Shown: positions 21,785 to 29,372, numbered from the stretch's first letter. The stretch: DNA of 36,789 bases from Armatimonadota bacterium (GCA_030649165.1 JAUSGG010000152.1:1-36789); one strand, 5' to 3'. The notes: generated from the sequence alone by a model not told the origin. A program made the numbers and translations.

Positions 21785-22564
21785 ATGCGTGCAATGTGGT
21801 CGGGATCGCTCACTTTCGGTTTGGTCAACATACCGGTAAAACTGTACAGCGCGACGGAGGAACAAACCCCGCGGTTCGACTTTCTCCATGAGAAGGACCT
21901 GTCCCCAATTCGCTACGCCAAGTTCTGCCGCGGCGAAGGGGAGGAGGTGAAAGACGAGGAAATCGTCAAGGGTTTCGAGTATAAGAAGGGCGAGTACGTG
22001 GTAATGTCCGATGAGGACTTCCAGCGGGTCAGCCCGGAAAGGACCAGGGCTATCGAGATCGTGAGTTTCGCGGCGGAGGACGAGATCGACAGCAGATATT
22101 TCGAGAAGCCGTATTATCTGGAGCCGGACCGAGGAGCCGATAAGGCTTATGCTTTGCTGCGGGAGGCCCTGCGGCGATCGGGCAAGGTCGGGATCGCAAA
22201 GTACGTCTTGCGCAATCGCGAAAGGCTTGCGGCCATAAAGCCCGAGGGCGAAGCGCTTACCCTGAACCAGCTTCGGTTCGACGCCGAGGTCAGGAAGCCG
22301 GAGGGGCTGAAGCTGCCGCCGGCCGAGCAGGCGGCCGAACGGGAAGTCGAGCTGGCGCTGATGCTGGTCAAGCAGCTCAGCGAGCCGTTCAGGCCCGAAC
22401 AGTACAGGGACGAATACAGCGAACAGCTTATGGAGATCATCGAACAGAAGGCCGAGGGTCGAGTTCTTGCGCCTGTCGCCGAAGCGCCCGAGCCTGAAAA
22501 AGTCATAGACATCATGGCCGCGCTGAAGGCGAGCCTGGAGGAAGTCGAGGCGAAAGCGTCATGA
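21785..22564 (+). CDS. ku: Ku protein, non-homologous end joining
   Basis: A 259-residue bacterial Ku, normal length. The family opening MWSGSLTFGLVNIPVKLYSAT is unmistakable and continues through FDFLHEKDLSPIRYAKFC and GFEYKKGEYVVMSDEDF, ending in a short acidic/Ala-rich tail. Ku binds DNA ends as a homodimeric ring and recruits LigD. The ribosome site GGAGGAGGG is very strong, and LigD follows after 13 bp on the same strand, so the two form the complete minimal bacterial NHEJ operon. This pathway is typical of bacteria that survive desiccation or slow growth with one chromosome copy. Confidence 0.97.
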   Translation: MRAMWSGSLTFGLVNIPVKLYSATEEQTPRFDFLHEKDLSPIRYAKFCRGEGEEVKDEEIVKGFEYKKGEYVVMSDEDFQRVSPERTRAIEIVSFAAEDEIDSRYFEKPYYLEPDRGADKAYALLREALRRSGKVGIAKYVLRNRERLAAIKPEGEALTLNQLRFDAEVRKPEGLKLPPAEQAAEREVELALMLVKQLSEPFRPEQYRDEYSEQLMEIIEQKAEGRVLAPVAEAPEPEKVIDIMAALKASLEEVEAKAS

Positions 22565-22577
22565 CGGAGCCGGCGCT

Positions 22578-25082
22578 ATGAGCCTCAAACAATACCAGGA
22601 AAAGCGCAAGTTCGAGGAAACGCCCGAGCCGGCCGGGGCCGAGCAGCCGTCGGAAGGCCCGCTACGTTTTGTGGTCCACAAGCACAAGGCCAGGCGGCTG
22701 CATTACGATTTGCGCCTGGAGTTCGGACGCGCCCTCAAGAGCTGGGCCGTGCCGAAGGGTCCTTCGCTCAACCCAGGCGATAAACGCCTCGCCGTCATGG
22801 TCGAGGACCATCCTCTGGACTATCGGACATTCGAAGGCGTAATACCGGCGGACAATTACGGCGCGGGGCCGGTTATGGTGTGGGACGAGGGGGAATACGA
22901 CGCGCCGGGGGCTGCTTCACGCGAAATGGCGGAGCAAATCCTTACTCACGGTCTCGAAAAGGGCCACCTGACTTTCATCCTCAAGGGCAAGAAACTTCGC
23001 GGCGAGTTCGCGCTCGTAAAGTTCAGGTCGAAAGAGCCGAACCAGTGGCTTCTGATAAAAGCGAACGACCGGTTCGCCGGCGAGCAAGACATTCTGGAGG
23101 AGGACCGATCTGTCCTCACGAGCCGGACCATGGAAGAGATCGCAGCCGAATCCTCCGCCCCCGCCGCGCCTGACATAGATTTGAGCGGCGCGCCGCCCGG
23201 CCCCATGCCTCGGGATGTGAAGCCGATGCTCGCCACACCCATGGACGATCCCTTTGACAAGACCGGCTGGCTGTTCGAGATCAAATGGGACGGATACCGG
23301 GCAATCGCCGAAATTGAGCGCGGGGCCGTAAGGCTGTACTCCCGCCACACTCTGCCGTTGAACGACCATTACCCGGAGATCGTCGAGTCCCTATCCCGCC
23401 TCGGAACCGACGCCGTAATGGACGGAGAAGTCGTCGTTCTCGACGAAAAAGGCGTTCCGCATTTTGAAATGCTTCAGAACTACCGCGGGCTTCGTAAAGG
23501 AACGCTCGTGTACTACGTGTTCGACCTGTTGTGGCTGGACGGCCGCGACCTGCGGAACCTCCCGCTCATCCGCCGCAAAGAGATCCTTGCGGCGATACTG
23601 CCAAGCCTCCCGCACGTGAGATTTGCGGACCACGTTCCCGACAAGGGCCGCGCGTTTTTCGAAATGGCGGCGGCGAAAGGGCTGGAAGGCGTCCTCGCAA
23701 AGGACGGGCAGAGTCCTTACCGGACGGGCATGCGGGGCCGCGAATGGCTGAAAGTCAAAGCGCGACAGCGCCGCGAGGCGGTCATCGGCGGTTTCACCGA
23801 ACCCCGGGGCGGGCGTCAGTATCTCGGCGCCCTGATCCTCGGAGCGTACAAAGACGACGAACTCGTCTACATCGGGCACACCGGCGGGGGATCCGACGAT
23901 AAGGTCCTGGCCGAGCTTCGCCTTAGACTCGATCCATTGGTCCGCGAAGGGCCTCCTTTCAAGAATCCGCCAAAGCGGAACGCTCCCGCGCACTGGGTCG
24001 AGCCGAGGTTGGTCTGCGAGGTCGAGTTCGCCGAATGGACCGACGACGGTAAAATGCGACAGCCTATCTTTCTGCGCCTCCACGAGCACAAATCCGCCCG
24101 AAACGCACGGCTGGAGGAAGTCGAAAAACCGCGCGCCCCGGATCCGAACCCCTTTGCCGGCAAGCAGGAGGCAAGGGTTACCGCCAACGGCAGGACGCTC
24201 CGGCTGACAAATCTCAACAAGATATTCTGGCCGCGGGAGAAGTACACCAAAGGCGATTTGATCGCTTACTACAGAGACGTGGCGGGGTTCATCCTGCCGC
24301 ATCTCCGCGACAGGCCGCAGTCGCTGAACCGGCATCCCGATGGCATAGAAGGACCCTCGTTTTACCAGAAGGACGTGAAAGACGCGCCGGAGTGGGCCGA
24401 AACCGTGCGGATTCGCACCGAGACAGAAGACCGCGAGATCACTTATCTGCTTTGCCAGGACGAACCCACACTGATCTATATGGCTAACCTTGCCTGTATC
24501 GAGATGAACCCGTGGCTGTCCAGAGTCGAGTCGCTCGAAAAGCCGGACTATCTGGTCATAGACCTCGACCCGGAAGACGCTCCTTTTGAGTGGGTTGTGG
24601 AGGCGGCCCTGCGGGTCCGCGAGGTCCTTGACAGCGTCGGCGCGCCCAGCTTTCCCAAGACGTCAGGGGCGAGCGGGATGCACATCTACGTCCCTCTGGC
24701 TGCACAATACACGTACGAGCAGTCCAGACTGTTCGCCAACATCATAGCCGATTTGGTCCACTGCAGACTGCCCGACAAGACCAGCGTGCTTCGCCCTCCC
24801 GCGCGGAGGCCGGGGCGGGTATACGTGGACTACCCGCAGAACCGCTGGGGAGCCACCCTCGCCGCGCCCTACTGCGTCCGCCCCAGGCCCGGCGCGCCCG
24901 TTTCCACTCCTCTCACCTGGGACGAAGTGAAACCTGACCTCGATCCCGCGCAATTCACGATCCGGACCATTCTGCCGCGCCTTGAGAAGCTGGGAGACAT
25001 ATTCGAGCCGACGCTCGGACCGGGTTTCGACCTTGGCGCAGGTTTGCAGAGGCTCAAAGAGCTTTCCCGCCGCGCGGCGTGA
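22578..25082 (+). CDS. ligD: Multifunctional ATP-dependent DNA ligase LigD (PE-LIG-POL)
   Basis: An 834-residue LigD with domains in the order phosphoesterase, ligase, polymerase, as in Pseudomonas rather than Mycobacterium. The 3'-phosphoesterase (about 25-165) has HKARRLHYDLRLE and EDHPLDY with the expected His42 and His78. The ligase (about 210-510) has the adenylation lysine K236 in EIKWDGYRA. The primase-like polymerase (about 540-825) starts LTNLNKIFWPREKYTKGD and has the catalytic DLDP pair at D662/D664. It acts with Ku, encoded 13 bp upstream, to process and seal double-strand breaks. All three catalytic centres look intact. Confidence 0.97.
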   Translation: MSLKQYQEKRKFEETPEPAGAEQPSEGPLRFVVHKHKARRLHYDLRLEFGRALKSWAVPKGPSLNPGDKRLAVMVEDHPLDYRTFEGVIPADNYGAGPVMVWDEGEYDAPGAASREMAEQILTHGLEKGHLTFILKGKKLRGEFALVKFRSKEPNQWLLIKANDRFAGEQDILEEDRSVLTSRTMEEIAAESSAPAAPDIDLSGAPPGPMPRDVKPMLATPMDDPFDKTGWLFEIKWDGYRAIAEIERGAVRLYSRHTLPLNDHYPEIVESLSRLGTDAVMDGEVVVLDEKGVPHFEMLQNYRGLRKGTLVYYVFDLLWLDGRDLRNLPLIRRKEILAAILPSLPHVRFADHVPDKGRAFFEMAAAKGLEGVLAKDGQSPYRTGMRGREWLKVKARQRREAVIGGFTEPRGGRQYLGALILGAYKDDELVYIGHTGGGSDDKVLAELRLRLDPLVREGPPFKNPPKRNAPAHWVEPRLVCEVEFAEWTDDGKMRQPIFLRLHEHKSARNARLEEVEKPRAPDPNPFAGKQEARVTANGRTLRLTNLNKIFWPREKYTKGDLIAYYRDVAGFILPHLRDRPQSLNRHPDGIEGPSFYQKDVKDAPEWAETVRIRTETEDREITYLLCQDEPTLIYMANLACIEMNPWLSRVESLEKPDYLVIDLDPEDAPFEWVVEAALRVREVLDSVGAPSFPKTSGASGMHIYVPLAAQYTYEQSRLFANIIADLVHCRLPDKTSVLRPPARRPGRVYVDYPQNRWGATLAAPYCVRPRPGAPVSTPLTWDEVKPDLDPAQFTIRTILPRLEKLGDIFEPTLGPGFDLGAGLQRLKELSRRAA

Positions 25083-25122
25083 GATGGGACAGATCAGACC
25101 GATCGGACCGATCTGTCCCATC
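25083..25122. repeat. 13-bp stem hairpin after ligD
   Basis: GATGGGACAGATC (25083-25095) and GATCTGTCCCATC (25110-25122) are perfect inverted copies. The loop holds CCGATCGG, itself a palindrome. It starts immediately after the ligD stop and could end the transcript, but no T-tract follows. The GGACCGATC words resemble those at 13072-13110 and 8570-8607, so it may equally be a dispersed repeat. Confidence 0.65.
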
Positions 25123-25144
25123 CCCTCGACTCACTTTCCGGCGC

Positions 25145-25173
25145 GTGACTTCACTCCCCCTTTCTGCTATATT
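25145..25173 (+). promoter_or_regulatory. Extended -10 promoter of the nitroreductase gene
   Basis: GTGACT (25145-25150) and TATATT (25168-25173) are separated by 17 bp. TGC directly before the -10 box makes it an extended -10 promoter. The predicted start near 25180 gives a 32-nt leader. Confidence 0.6.
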
Positions 25174-25211
25174 TGGACAACACGAACCTACCGCGCGCTG
25201 GAGGTAACAAC

Positions 25212-25781
25212 TTGATCCACGATCTAGTTACGACAAACAGGAGCTACAGACGGTTCCACCAGGACCGCCCGATTGATGAGGCGACGCTGCGGGAGCTTGT
25301 CGATCTGGCCAGGCTGTCTCCGTCCGCCGCAAACCTGCAGCCCCTCAAGTATATGATCTCGGCGACGCCGCGGAAAAATGAAGTGATCTTCCCGACTTTG
25401 GCCTGGGCCGGCTATCTGAAGGACTGGCCGGGACCGGCGGAGGGGGAGCGTCCGGCGGCGTACATCACTATCCTCGGCGACACCGATATCAGCAAAGGCT
25501 TCGGCTGCGACCACGGCATAGTCTGCCAGAGCATTCTGCTCGGGGCTGCCGAGAAGGGTATAGGCGGCTGCATCATCGGCTCGATCGACCGAGAAAGGCT
25601 TCGGGCCGGCCTCGATATTCCCGAGCGGTACGAGATCCTGCTTGTCATCGCCCTGGGCTACCCGTCGGAGAAGGTTGTCCTCGATGAGCTGGGGACGGAC
25701 GGCGGCATTCGCTACTATCGCGACGCTTCCGACGTTCATCACGTGCCGAAGCGATCGCTCGACGATGTGATCGTCGGCTGA
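25212..25781 (+). CDS. Nitroreductase-family flavoprotein
   Basis: A 189-residue FMN-dependent nitroreductase-fold protein. It opens IHDLVTTNRSYRRFHQDRPI, the family's conserved N-terminal block with the FMN-phosphate-binding RSYRRF, followed by LARLSPSAANLQPLKYMI with the typical Ser-Ala-Asn-x-Gln-Pro. The CQSILLGAAEKGIGGCIIGS helix-strand is also typical. Substrates of such proteins vary (nitro compounds, quinones, dehalogenation, dehydropyridines). The TTG at 25212 is the start: GGAGG lies 7 nt upstream and the protein then begins exactly where family members do; a longer in-frame extension overlaps the promoter. The EamA gene follows 15 bp after the stop. Confidence 0.9.
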   Translation: MIHDLVTTNRSYRRFHQDRPIDEATLRELVDLARLSPSAANLQPLKYMISATPRKNEVIFPTLAWAGYLKDWPGPAEGERPAAYITILGDTDISKGFGCDHGIVCQSILLGAAEKGIGGCIIGSIDRERLRAGLDIPERYEILLVIALGYPSEKVVLDELGTDGGIRYYRDASDVHHVPKRSLDDVIVG

Positions 25782-25796
25782 GGTGGAGGTGGCCTT

Positions 25797-26222
25797 GTGA
25801 ACAATCTGAGTCTTGCGCTTCTGGCTATAGTTTTCTGGGGAGCCGCTCCGGCGTTCGAGAAGGCGGCGCTGAAGGACGTGTCGCCCGGCCTCGGGTTAAG
25901 TATCCGCACGATGGTAATCGCCGTAGTGATACTGACGGTATTCTTCGCTACAGGCCAGCATCGCGAGTTTTCTCACACGAAGCCCTCCACCATAGCGATA
26001 CTGGCCGTGGGCGCCATCTCAGCGGGCGTGATCGGCCAGTGGTTCTACTTCGCGGCGCTCAAGGGAGGCGAAGCGTCCGTCATAGTCCCAGTTGTCGGCG
26101 CATATCCCCTCGTCGCGACGATTCTCGGGATTCTCGTGTTCAAAGAGAAGATAACCTGGTTCAAGGCCACCGGCGTGTTGATGATCATCTCAGGCGTGTT
26201 CCTGCTCAAGTGGCAGAGGTAG
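25797..26222 (+). CDS. Single-domain EamA/DMT-type transporter
   Basis: A 141-residue membrane protein with four to five hydrophobic helices, corresponding to one EamA repeat. Family marks include the start LALLAIVFWGAAPAFEKAAL and the end ILGILVFKEKITWFKATGVLMIISGVFLL. Full EamA permeases have two such units in about 300 residues; single-unit proteins usually work as dimers, as small multidrug-resistance proteins do. The start is GTG with a GGAGGTGG ribosome region, 15 bp after the nitroreductase stop, so the two are probably cotranscribed. Substrate unknown; export of a metabolite handled by the nitroreductase is a guess. Confidence 0.9.
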   Translation: MNNLSLALLAIVFWGAAPAFEKAALKDVSPGLGLSIRTMVIAVVILTVFFATGQHREFSHTKPSTIAILAVGAISAGVIGQWFYFAALKGGEASVIVPVVGAYPLVATILGILVFKEKITWFKATGVLMIISGVFLLKWQR

Positions 26223-26333
26223 TCGAAACGAACTGGGCTTTGAACCGTCATTACTTACGTGAGAGTACGGCACAAGTACAATTACAATGGCAAATCGGAT
26301 TTCCGTTGGCCCCATCGAAAAGGAGGTAACTCG

Positions 26334-27443
26334 ATGTCCAGGAGAAACACTATAACTCTGACGCTGCTGGCAGCCATGTTCGCCGCTACGGCAATAGCGC
26401 CTCGGCCCAGCTCGACAGTTACGCTGGGGACCAAAGCCCTCAGAGGCGTCGCGATCGGCTACGTGGTCAAACAGTCCGCCGGCGGGCTGAACAAGTTCAT
26501 CAACACAATCACGTTCAACCACAACGTGCCGGACCGCTTGTCCACAAAAGTCGTTCCGATCCTGAGCGTCGGCGAGAAGGGGTACGTCGGAGGCGCGCAG
26601 GTATCCGGTCCCGCGGCCGCCGTTAGAAACGTGAAGGCGGTCTGGCAGTACGAGGACAATTTCAGCAACAACCGTTTCCGGCTGAAGGTCCTCGTTCCCA
26701 GCGACAGCCTGAGCCCCCTGAAGATCAGCCGCGTGTCGAAGGTCGGCGTCTCGGCCCTCATAGACGTCTCGCTTGCCGGCGGATGGGAGTATGACACGGT
26801 CAGCCGCGGCGTCAAGTTCGGCGACGTGCTCCTGGCGGCAGGCGTTGCCGTAGCCGTTAAGAACGCCGGTCCGGCGATCAACAAAGCGATCAACACCATC
26901 AGCTTCAACAAGGGTCTTTCGACCAAAGTCGTCCCGATGGCAACCTTCGGCGAGAAGGCCTATATCGGCGGCGCCCAGGTGAGCGGATCGGCGAACGTCA
27001 TCAACTCCGTCAACGCCGTTTATCAGTACGAAGACTTTTTCAGCGGCGGCAGGTTCCGCGTGAAGGTAATGGTCCCGACCACCTCCTCTAACCCGCTCAA
27101 GCTGAAGCGCGTTCAGGGCGCGGGCGTTACCGCCGTCGTGGACATGAGCCTGGCCCGCCAGCGAGACCTCTGGGACAGAGACCGCGACCGCTATCTCTTT
27201 GGAAGATACCAGCGCCGTTACGATGTCGAGGACAGATACCGCTACCGCCGCGATCAGGGCCTCCACAAGGGTTGGTGGCAGGGCAAGCACAAAGGCTGGC
27301 ATAAGAAGGGAAAAGGCGGCGAGAAGATCGAAGACAAGTTCGGTGTGAATCTCGGACTCCCCGATCGCGACCGAGATGACGACAAGGACCGGGATGAGGA
27401 TAGAGACAGAGACCGGGACAAACACCGCCGCGGTCGTGACTAA
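26334..27443 (+). CDS. Exported protein with two tandem copies of an unknown domain and an Arg/Asp-rich tail
   Basis: A 369-residue protein with an N-terminal signal-like segment (about 6-25). Residues about 43-148 and 173-274 are two homologous copies. Shared landmarks are NTITFN/NTISFN, LSTKVVP, GEKGYVGGAQVSG/GEKAYIGGAQVSG, AVWQYED/AVYQYED, RFRLKVLVP/RFRVKVMVP and a final VDVSLA/VDMSLA. After 275 the sequence becomes a hydrophilic tail of Arg, Asp, Lys and Gly that ends in repeated DRD units, possibly disordered. I recognise no named family. The start ATG at 26334 has a perfect AAGGAGGT ribosome site 7 nt upstream, which excludes a longer frame. It lies between an EamA transporter and ruvC, with no clear functional link. 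Confidence 0.8.
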   Translation: MSRRNTITLTLLAAMFAATAIAPRPSSTVTLGTKALRGVAIGYVVKQSAGGLNKFINTITFNHNVPDRLSTKVVPILSVGEKGYVGGAQVSGPAAAVRNVKAVWQYEDNFSNNRFRLKVLVPSDSLSPLKISRVSKVGVSALIDVSLAGGWEYDTVSRGVKFGDVLLAAGVAVAVKNAGPAINKAINTISFNKGLSTKVVPMATFGEKAYIGGAQVSGSANVINSVNAVYQYEDFFSGGRFRVKVMVPTTSSNPLKLKRVQGAGVTAVVDMSLARQRDLWDRDRDRYLFGRYQRRYDVEDRYRYRRDQGLHKGWWQGKHKGWHKKGKGGEKIEDKFGVNLGLPDRDRDDDKDRDEDRDRDRDKHRRGRD

Positions 27444-27470
27444 GCCCAACTAACAACTAATAACCGAGAT

Positions 27471-27496
27471 GGGTGGCGGTTCGGAAACCGCCACCC
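27471..27496. repeat. 11-bp stem hairpin before ruvC
   Basis: GGGTGGCGGTT (27471-27481) and AACCGCCACCC (27486-27496) pair around a CGGA tetraloop. It begins 27 bp after the stop of the preceding gene and ends 17 bp before the ruvC ATG. It could terminate upstream transcription weakly or hide the ruvC start region, but there is no T-tract. Confidence 0.6.
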
Positions 27497-27513
27497 CACA
27501 ACTATCAACCGAC

Positions 27514-27996
27514 ATGATCATCCTCGGAATAGACCCCGGAACGGCGACAACCGGATACGCAGTGGTTCGGACCGATGGCTCACGGCTGGAGGTCCTCGCG
27601 TGCGGTCCTATCTACACCACACCCGACCTTCCCGCCGCGGAACGCCTCAACTCTATCTACCAGCAGCTCGACAAGATCATCGACGCGCACAAACCCGACG
27701 CGCTCTCCATCGAGCGCCTCTTCTTCGCCAAGAACGAGACAACCGCTCTGGCCGTCGGACGAGCATCGGGAGTCGTGCTGCTGCTGGCGGCCCAACGAGG
27801 GCTCAAGACCGAAGAGTACACCCCACTGGAAGTCAAACAGGCGGTTGTCGGATACGGCGCGGCGGACAAGAAACAGGTGCAGTTCATGGTCACGAAGATA
27901 CTGAACCTCGCGCAAACGCCCAAGCCCGACGACGTCGCCGACGCGCTCGCCCTCTGCATTTGCCACGCGCATTCGGCGAAGATGAAGAGCTTGTAG
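27514..27996 (+). CDS. ruvC: Crossover junction endodeoxyribonuclease RuvC
   Basis: A 160-residue RuvC, normal length, with the four catalytic carboxylates: D7 in GIDPGTATTGYA, E67 in LSIERLFFAKN, and D140 and D143 in PDDVADALA. It cuts Holliday junctions made by RuvAB branch migration. The ATG at 27514 gives the canonical MIILGIDPGT start; a longer frame would run through the hairpin at 27471. ruvA and ruvB are not in the visible neighbourhood, although ruvC is often their neighbour. No good ribosome site is visible. Confidence 0.96.
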   Translation: MIILGIDPGTATTGYAVVRTDGSRLEVLACGPIYTTPDLPAAERLNSIYQQLDKIIDAHKPDALSIERLFFAKNETTALAVGRASGVVLLLAAQRGLKTEEYTPLEVKQAVVGYGAADKKQVQFMVTKILNLAQTPKPDDVADALALCICHAHSAKMKSL

Positions 27997-28147
27997 GAGA
28001 GCGGAGAGGTCTGGGGGATGAGGTATTAGTCATCCATAGCGTTTCGCAAGGCCCATGCCGAAAACCAGAAGCTTCGCCCGGTGGACAAGCCAGCAGCAGC
28101 GTGTCGCTATCCTGATTGCCAGCTTATGGTTTTAGTTTCTGCAATAC
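27997..28147. other. Spacer between ruvC and the FNR-type promoter
   Basis: This is about 150 bp with no open gene, repeat or terminator that I can recognise. It marks the boundary between the general-maintenance genes and the respiratory island. Confidence 0.4.
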
Positions 28148-28189
28148 TTGACCTAAGTCAAGTTTCCCGTGTAGGTTATGTGGTATGAT
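28148..28189 (+). promoter_or_regulatory. Class II FNR/DNR-type promoter
   Basis: The palindrome TTGACCTAAGTCAA (28148-28161) has TTGAC half-sites with a 4-bp spacer, the layout bound by FNR/DNR/NNR-type members of the Crp family. A -10 box TATGAT is at 28184-28189. If transcription starts at 28196, the palindrome centre is at -41.5, exactly the class II activator position, and no good -35 is present. The first downstream genes are the moaA fragment and a Crp/Fnr regulator, suggesting autoregulation in response to low oxygen or nitrogen oxides. Confidence 0.8.
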
Positions 28190-28221
28190 TTAGCCCTAAT
28201 GAAGCGAGAGGGTTAGCAACC

Positions 28222-28461
28222 ATGAAGCCGCCCGGCGCTTCGAGCTTTGGGGCGCGCGAGATCAAGTATCTCCGTCTTTCCATAACCGATAGCTCCGATA
28301 TGCGGTGCGGATACTGTGTGCCCCATCGGACCTCCATCGCGCATGTCGCCGACCCACTCTCATCTGAGGAAATCGTTCTTCTCGTCAACGCCTTCGCCAA
28401 GAACGGAGTGACTAAAGTCAGGTTTACGGGGCGAGCGGGACCGGAGCGCGAATGGAGATGA
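28222..28461 (+). pseudogene. moaA: Truncated moaA (GTP 3',8-cyclase) fragment
   Basis: A 79-residue frame clearly related to the N-terminus of MoaA: IKYLRLSITDSSDMRCGYCVP and EEIVLLVNAFAKNGVTKVRFTG align with the family, which then continues GGEPLLR. Here the frame leaves the family at that glycine (RAGPEREWR, stop), so about 250 residues are missing. The first cluster cysteine is also replaced by serine (DSSDMRCGYC instead of a TDRCNFRCxYC-like motif), so it cannot bind the radical SAM cluster normally. It is driven by the FNR-type promoter, and its last 10 bp overlap the start of the crp-like gene. It may survive only as a translated leader that couples translation of the regulator. A working moaA must exist elsewhere if the molybdoenzyme is active. 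Confidence 0.75.
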
Positions 28462-29219
28462 AACCAGCGACACTCGAAGTAGGGAGCCGCGTGGCTCTTC
28501 TGAAGCGGAATGCATTCTTCCGCGGTTTGGACGACGGAACCCTCGAAGGGATCGCGCCCAAGTTCTTCCAGCGCGAATACAAGCGGCGGGACTACGTCTG
28601 GTTCCAGGGCGACCCGTCCGACGCTTTTGTCGTAATCAGGGACGGCTACGTCAAGATCGTCAAGCATTCAAAGGGCGGCAAAGACGTGCTTCTCGAAGTG
28701 CTGGGGCCTGGAGACGTGTTGGGCGCAGTCGCGCTTCTGGAAGGAAGGCCGTATCCGGCTACGGCCTGCGCGCTCAGCAAAGCTTCATTGCTCTTGCTAT
28801 CGCGCGACGAGTTTCTCGGTGTGATCGAGCGCAATCCGGCGGTCGTCACGCAGGCCCTGGTGGCTGTAGGTTCGCGGCTGAGGTACGCGCACGAAATGAT
28901 GCGCCAGTTCGCAACAGAGTGCGTAGAGTCGCGCGTCGCCAGCCTTTTGCTTATACTGGGGTCACGCGCGTTCGACGAGCACGGAGAGCGCGTCGTCCTG
29001 GACGTAAGACTCACCAGACGTGACATCGCCGACATGGTGGGGGCCGCGCTCGAAACTACGATTCGGCTCCTCAGCCGGTGGGAGAAAAACGGTGTTGTCA
29101 GTCGTGACCGCGGTCACATAGTTTTGCTTGACCTGCCGACGCTCAGAAAAATATCTTCGGAAGAAAGTTACCCGAAAGAATATGATCCAAGTCATATTGC
29201 ATCTGATACCAGGCGCTAA
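28452..29219 (+). CDS. Crp/Fnr-family transcriptional regulator
   Basis: A 255-residue regulator with an N-terminal cyclic-nucleotide-binding-like beta roll (about 15-130; FVVIRDGYVKIVKHSKGGKDVLLEVLGPGDVLGAVALLEG), a dimerisation helix (130-170) and a C-terminal winged helix (about 170-235). The recognition helix LETTIRLL has Glu201 and Arg205 at the positions that read the TTGA half-site in FNR, in agreement with the two palindromes around this gene. The N-terminal cysteine set of FNR is absent, so it does not carry an FNR-type cluster; a DNR/NNR-like NO or haem sensor is more likely. GGAG lies 5 nt before the ATG, which overlaps the moaA fragment by 10 bp. It probably controls the respiratory operon downstream. 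Confidence 0.92.
   Translation: MEMKPATLEVGSRVALLKRNAFFRGLDDGTLEGIAPKFFQREYKRRDYVWFQGDPSDAFVVIRDGYVKIVKHSKGGKDVLLEVLGPGDVLGAVALLEGRPYPATACALSKASLLLLSRDEFLGVIERNPAVVTQALVAVGSRLRYAHEMMRQFATECVESRVASLLLILGSRAFDEHGERVVLDVRLTRRDIADMVGAALETTIRLLSRWEKNGVVSRDRGHIVLLDLPTLRKISSEESYPKEYDPSHIASDTRR
29179..29198 (+). promoter_or_regulatory. Second palindrome, probable FNR-type site before the respiratory operon
   Basis: AATATGA-TCCAAG-TCATATT is a perfect inverted repeat at 29179-29198. Its core ATGATCCAAGTCAT (29182-29195) matches 10 of 14 bases of the palindrome at 28148-28161, with the same N4 spacing. It lies inside the last codons of the regulator gene. A weak -10 (TAAACT, 29217-29222) would place the site near -41. 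Inferred target of the Crp/Fnr protein. Confidence 0.6.
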
Positions 29220-29252
29220 ACTGATAGTAAGGAGCCGGGCGTCCATACTTAC

Positions 29253-29372
29253 ATGCGGGAGATGGTGAAAGATGGAACGACCGGAGCGACTTGCCCCCAC
29301 GGCAGCGCCGCGCTGACCGGCTTGTCGGAGCTTGTGCGAGCGACTCCAGTGGGAAGATGGATTTGTGAGTGA
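29253..29372 (+). CDS. Possible 39-residue small protein
   Basis: An open frame starting with ATG at 29253 sits between the regulator and the flavin/Fe-S oxidoreductase gene, and its TGA (29370-29372) overlaps the GTG start of that gene (29365). The product begins MREMVKDGTTGATCPHG and ends LVRATPVGRWICE. It has two cysteines, no membrane segment, and a CPHG that could bind metal or haem. The GGAG upstream is too far away, so the case rests on the overlap and on the lack of another use for this stretch. It may be a coupling leader. Confidence 0.4.
   Translation: MREMVKDGTTGATCPHGSAALTGLSELVRATPVGRWICE

Noticed and set aside
26190-27449. Long open frame antisense to the duplicated-domain protein
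   Set aside because: The plus-strand frame has a perfect ribosome site, a signal segment and an internal homologous duplication. The antisense frame has none of these.
28222-28461. Functional short MoaA
   Set aside because: First cluster cysteine absent and about three quarters of the protein missing, including the whole GTP-binding half.
29332-29364. Upstream TTG start for the GltD-like gene
   Set aside because: The GGAG ahead of it is only 1 nt away. GTG 29365 has a better spaced site and starts closer to the first family-like residues.
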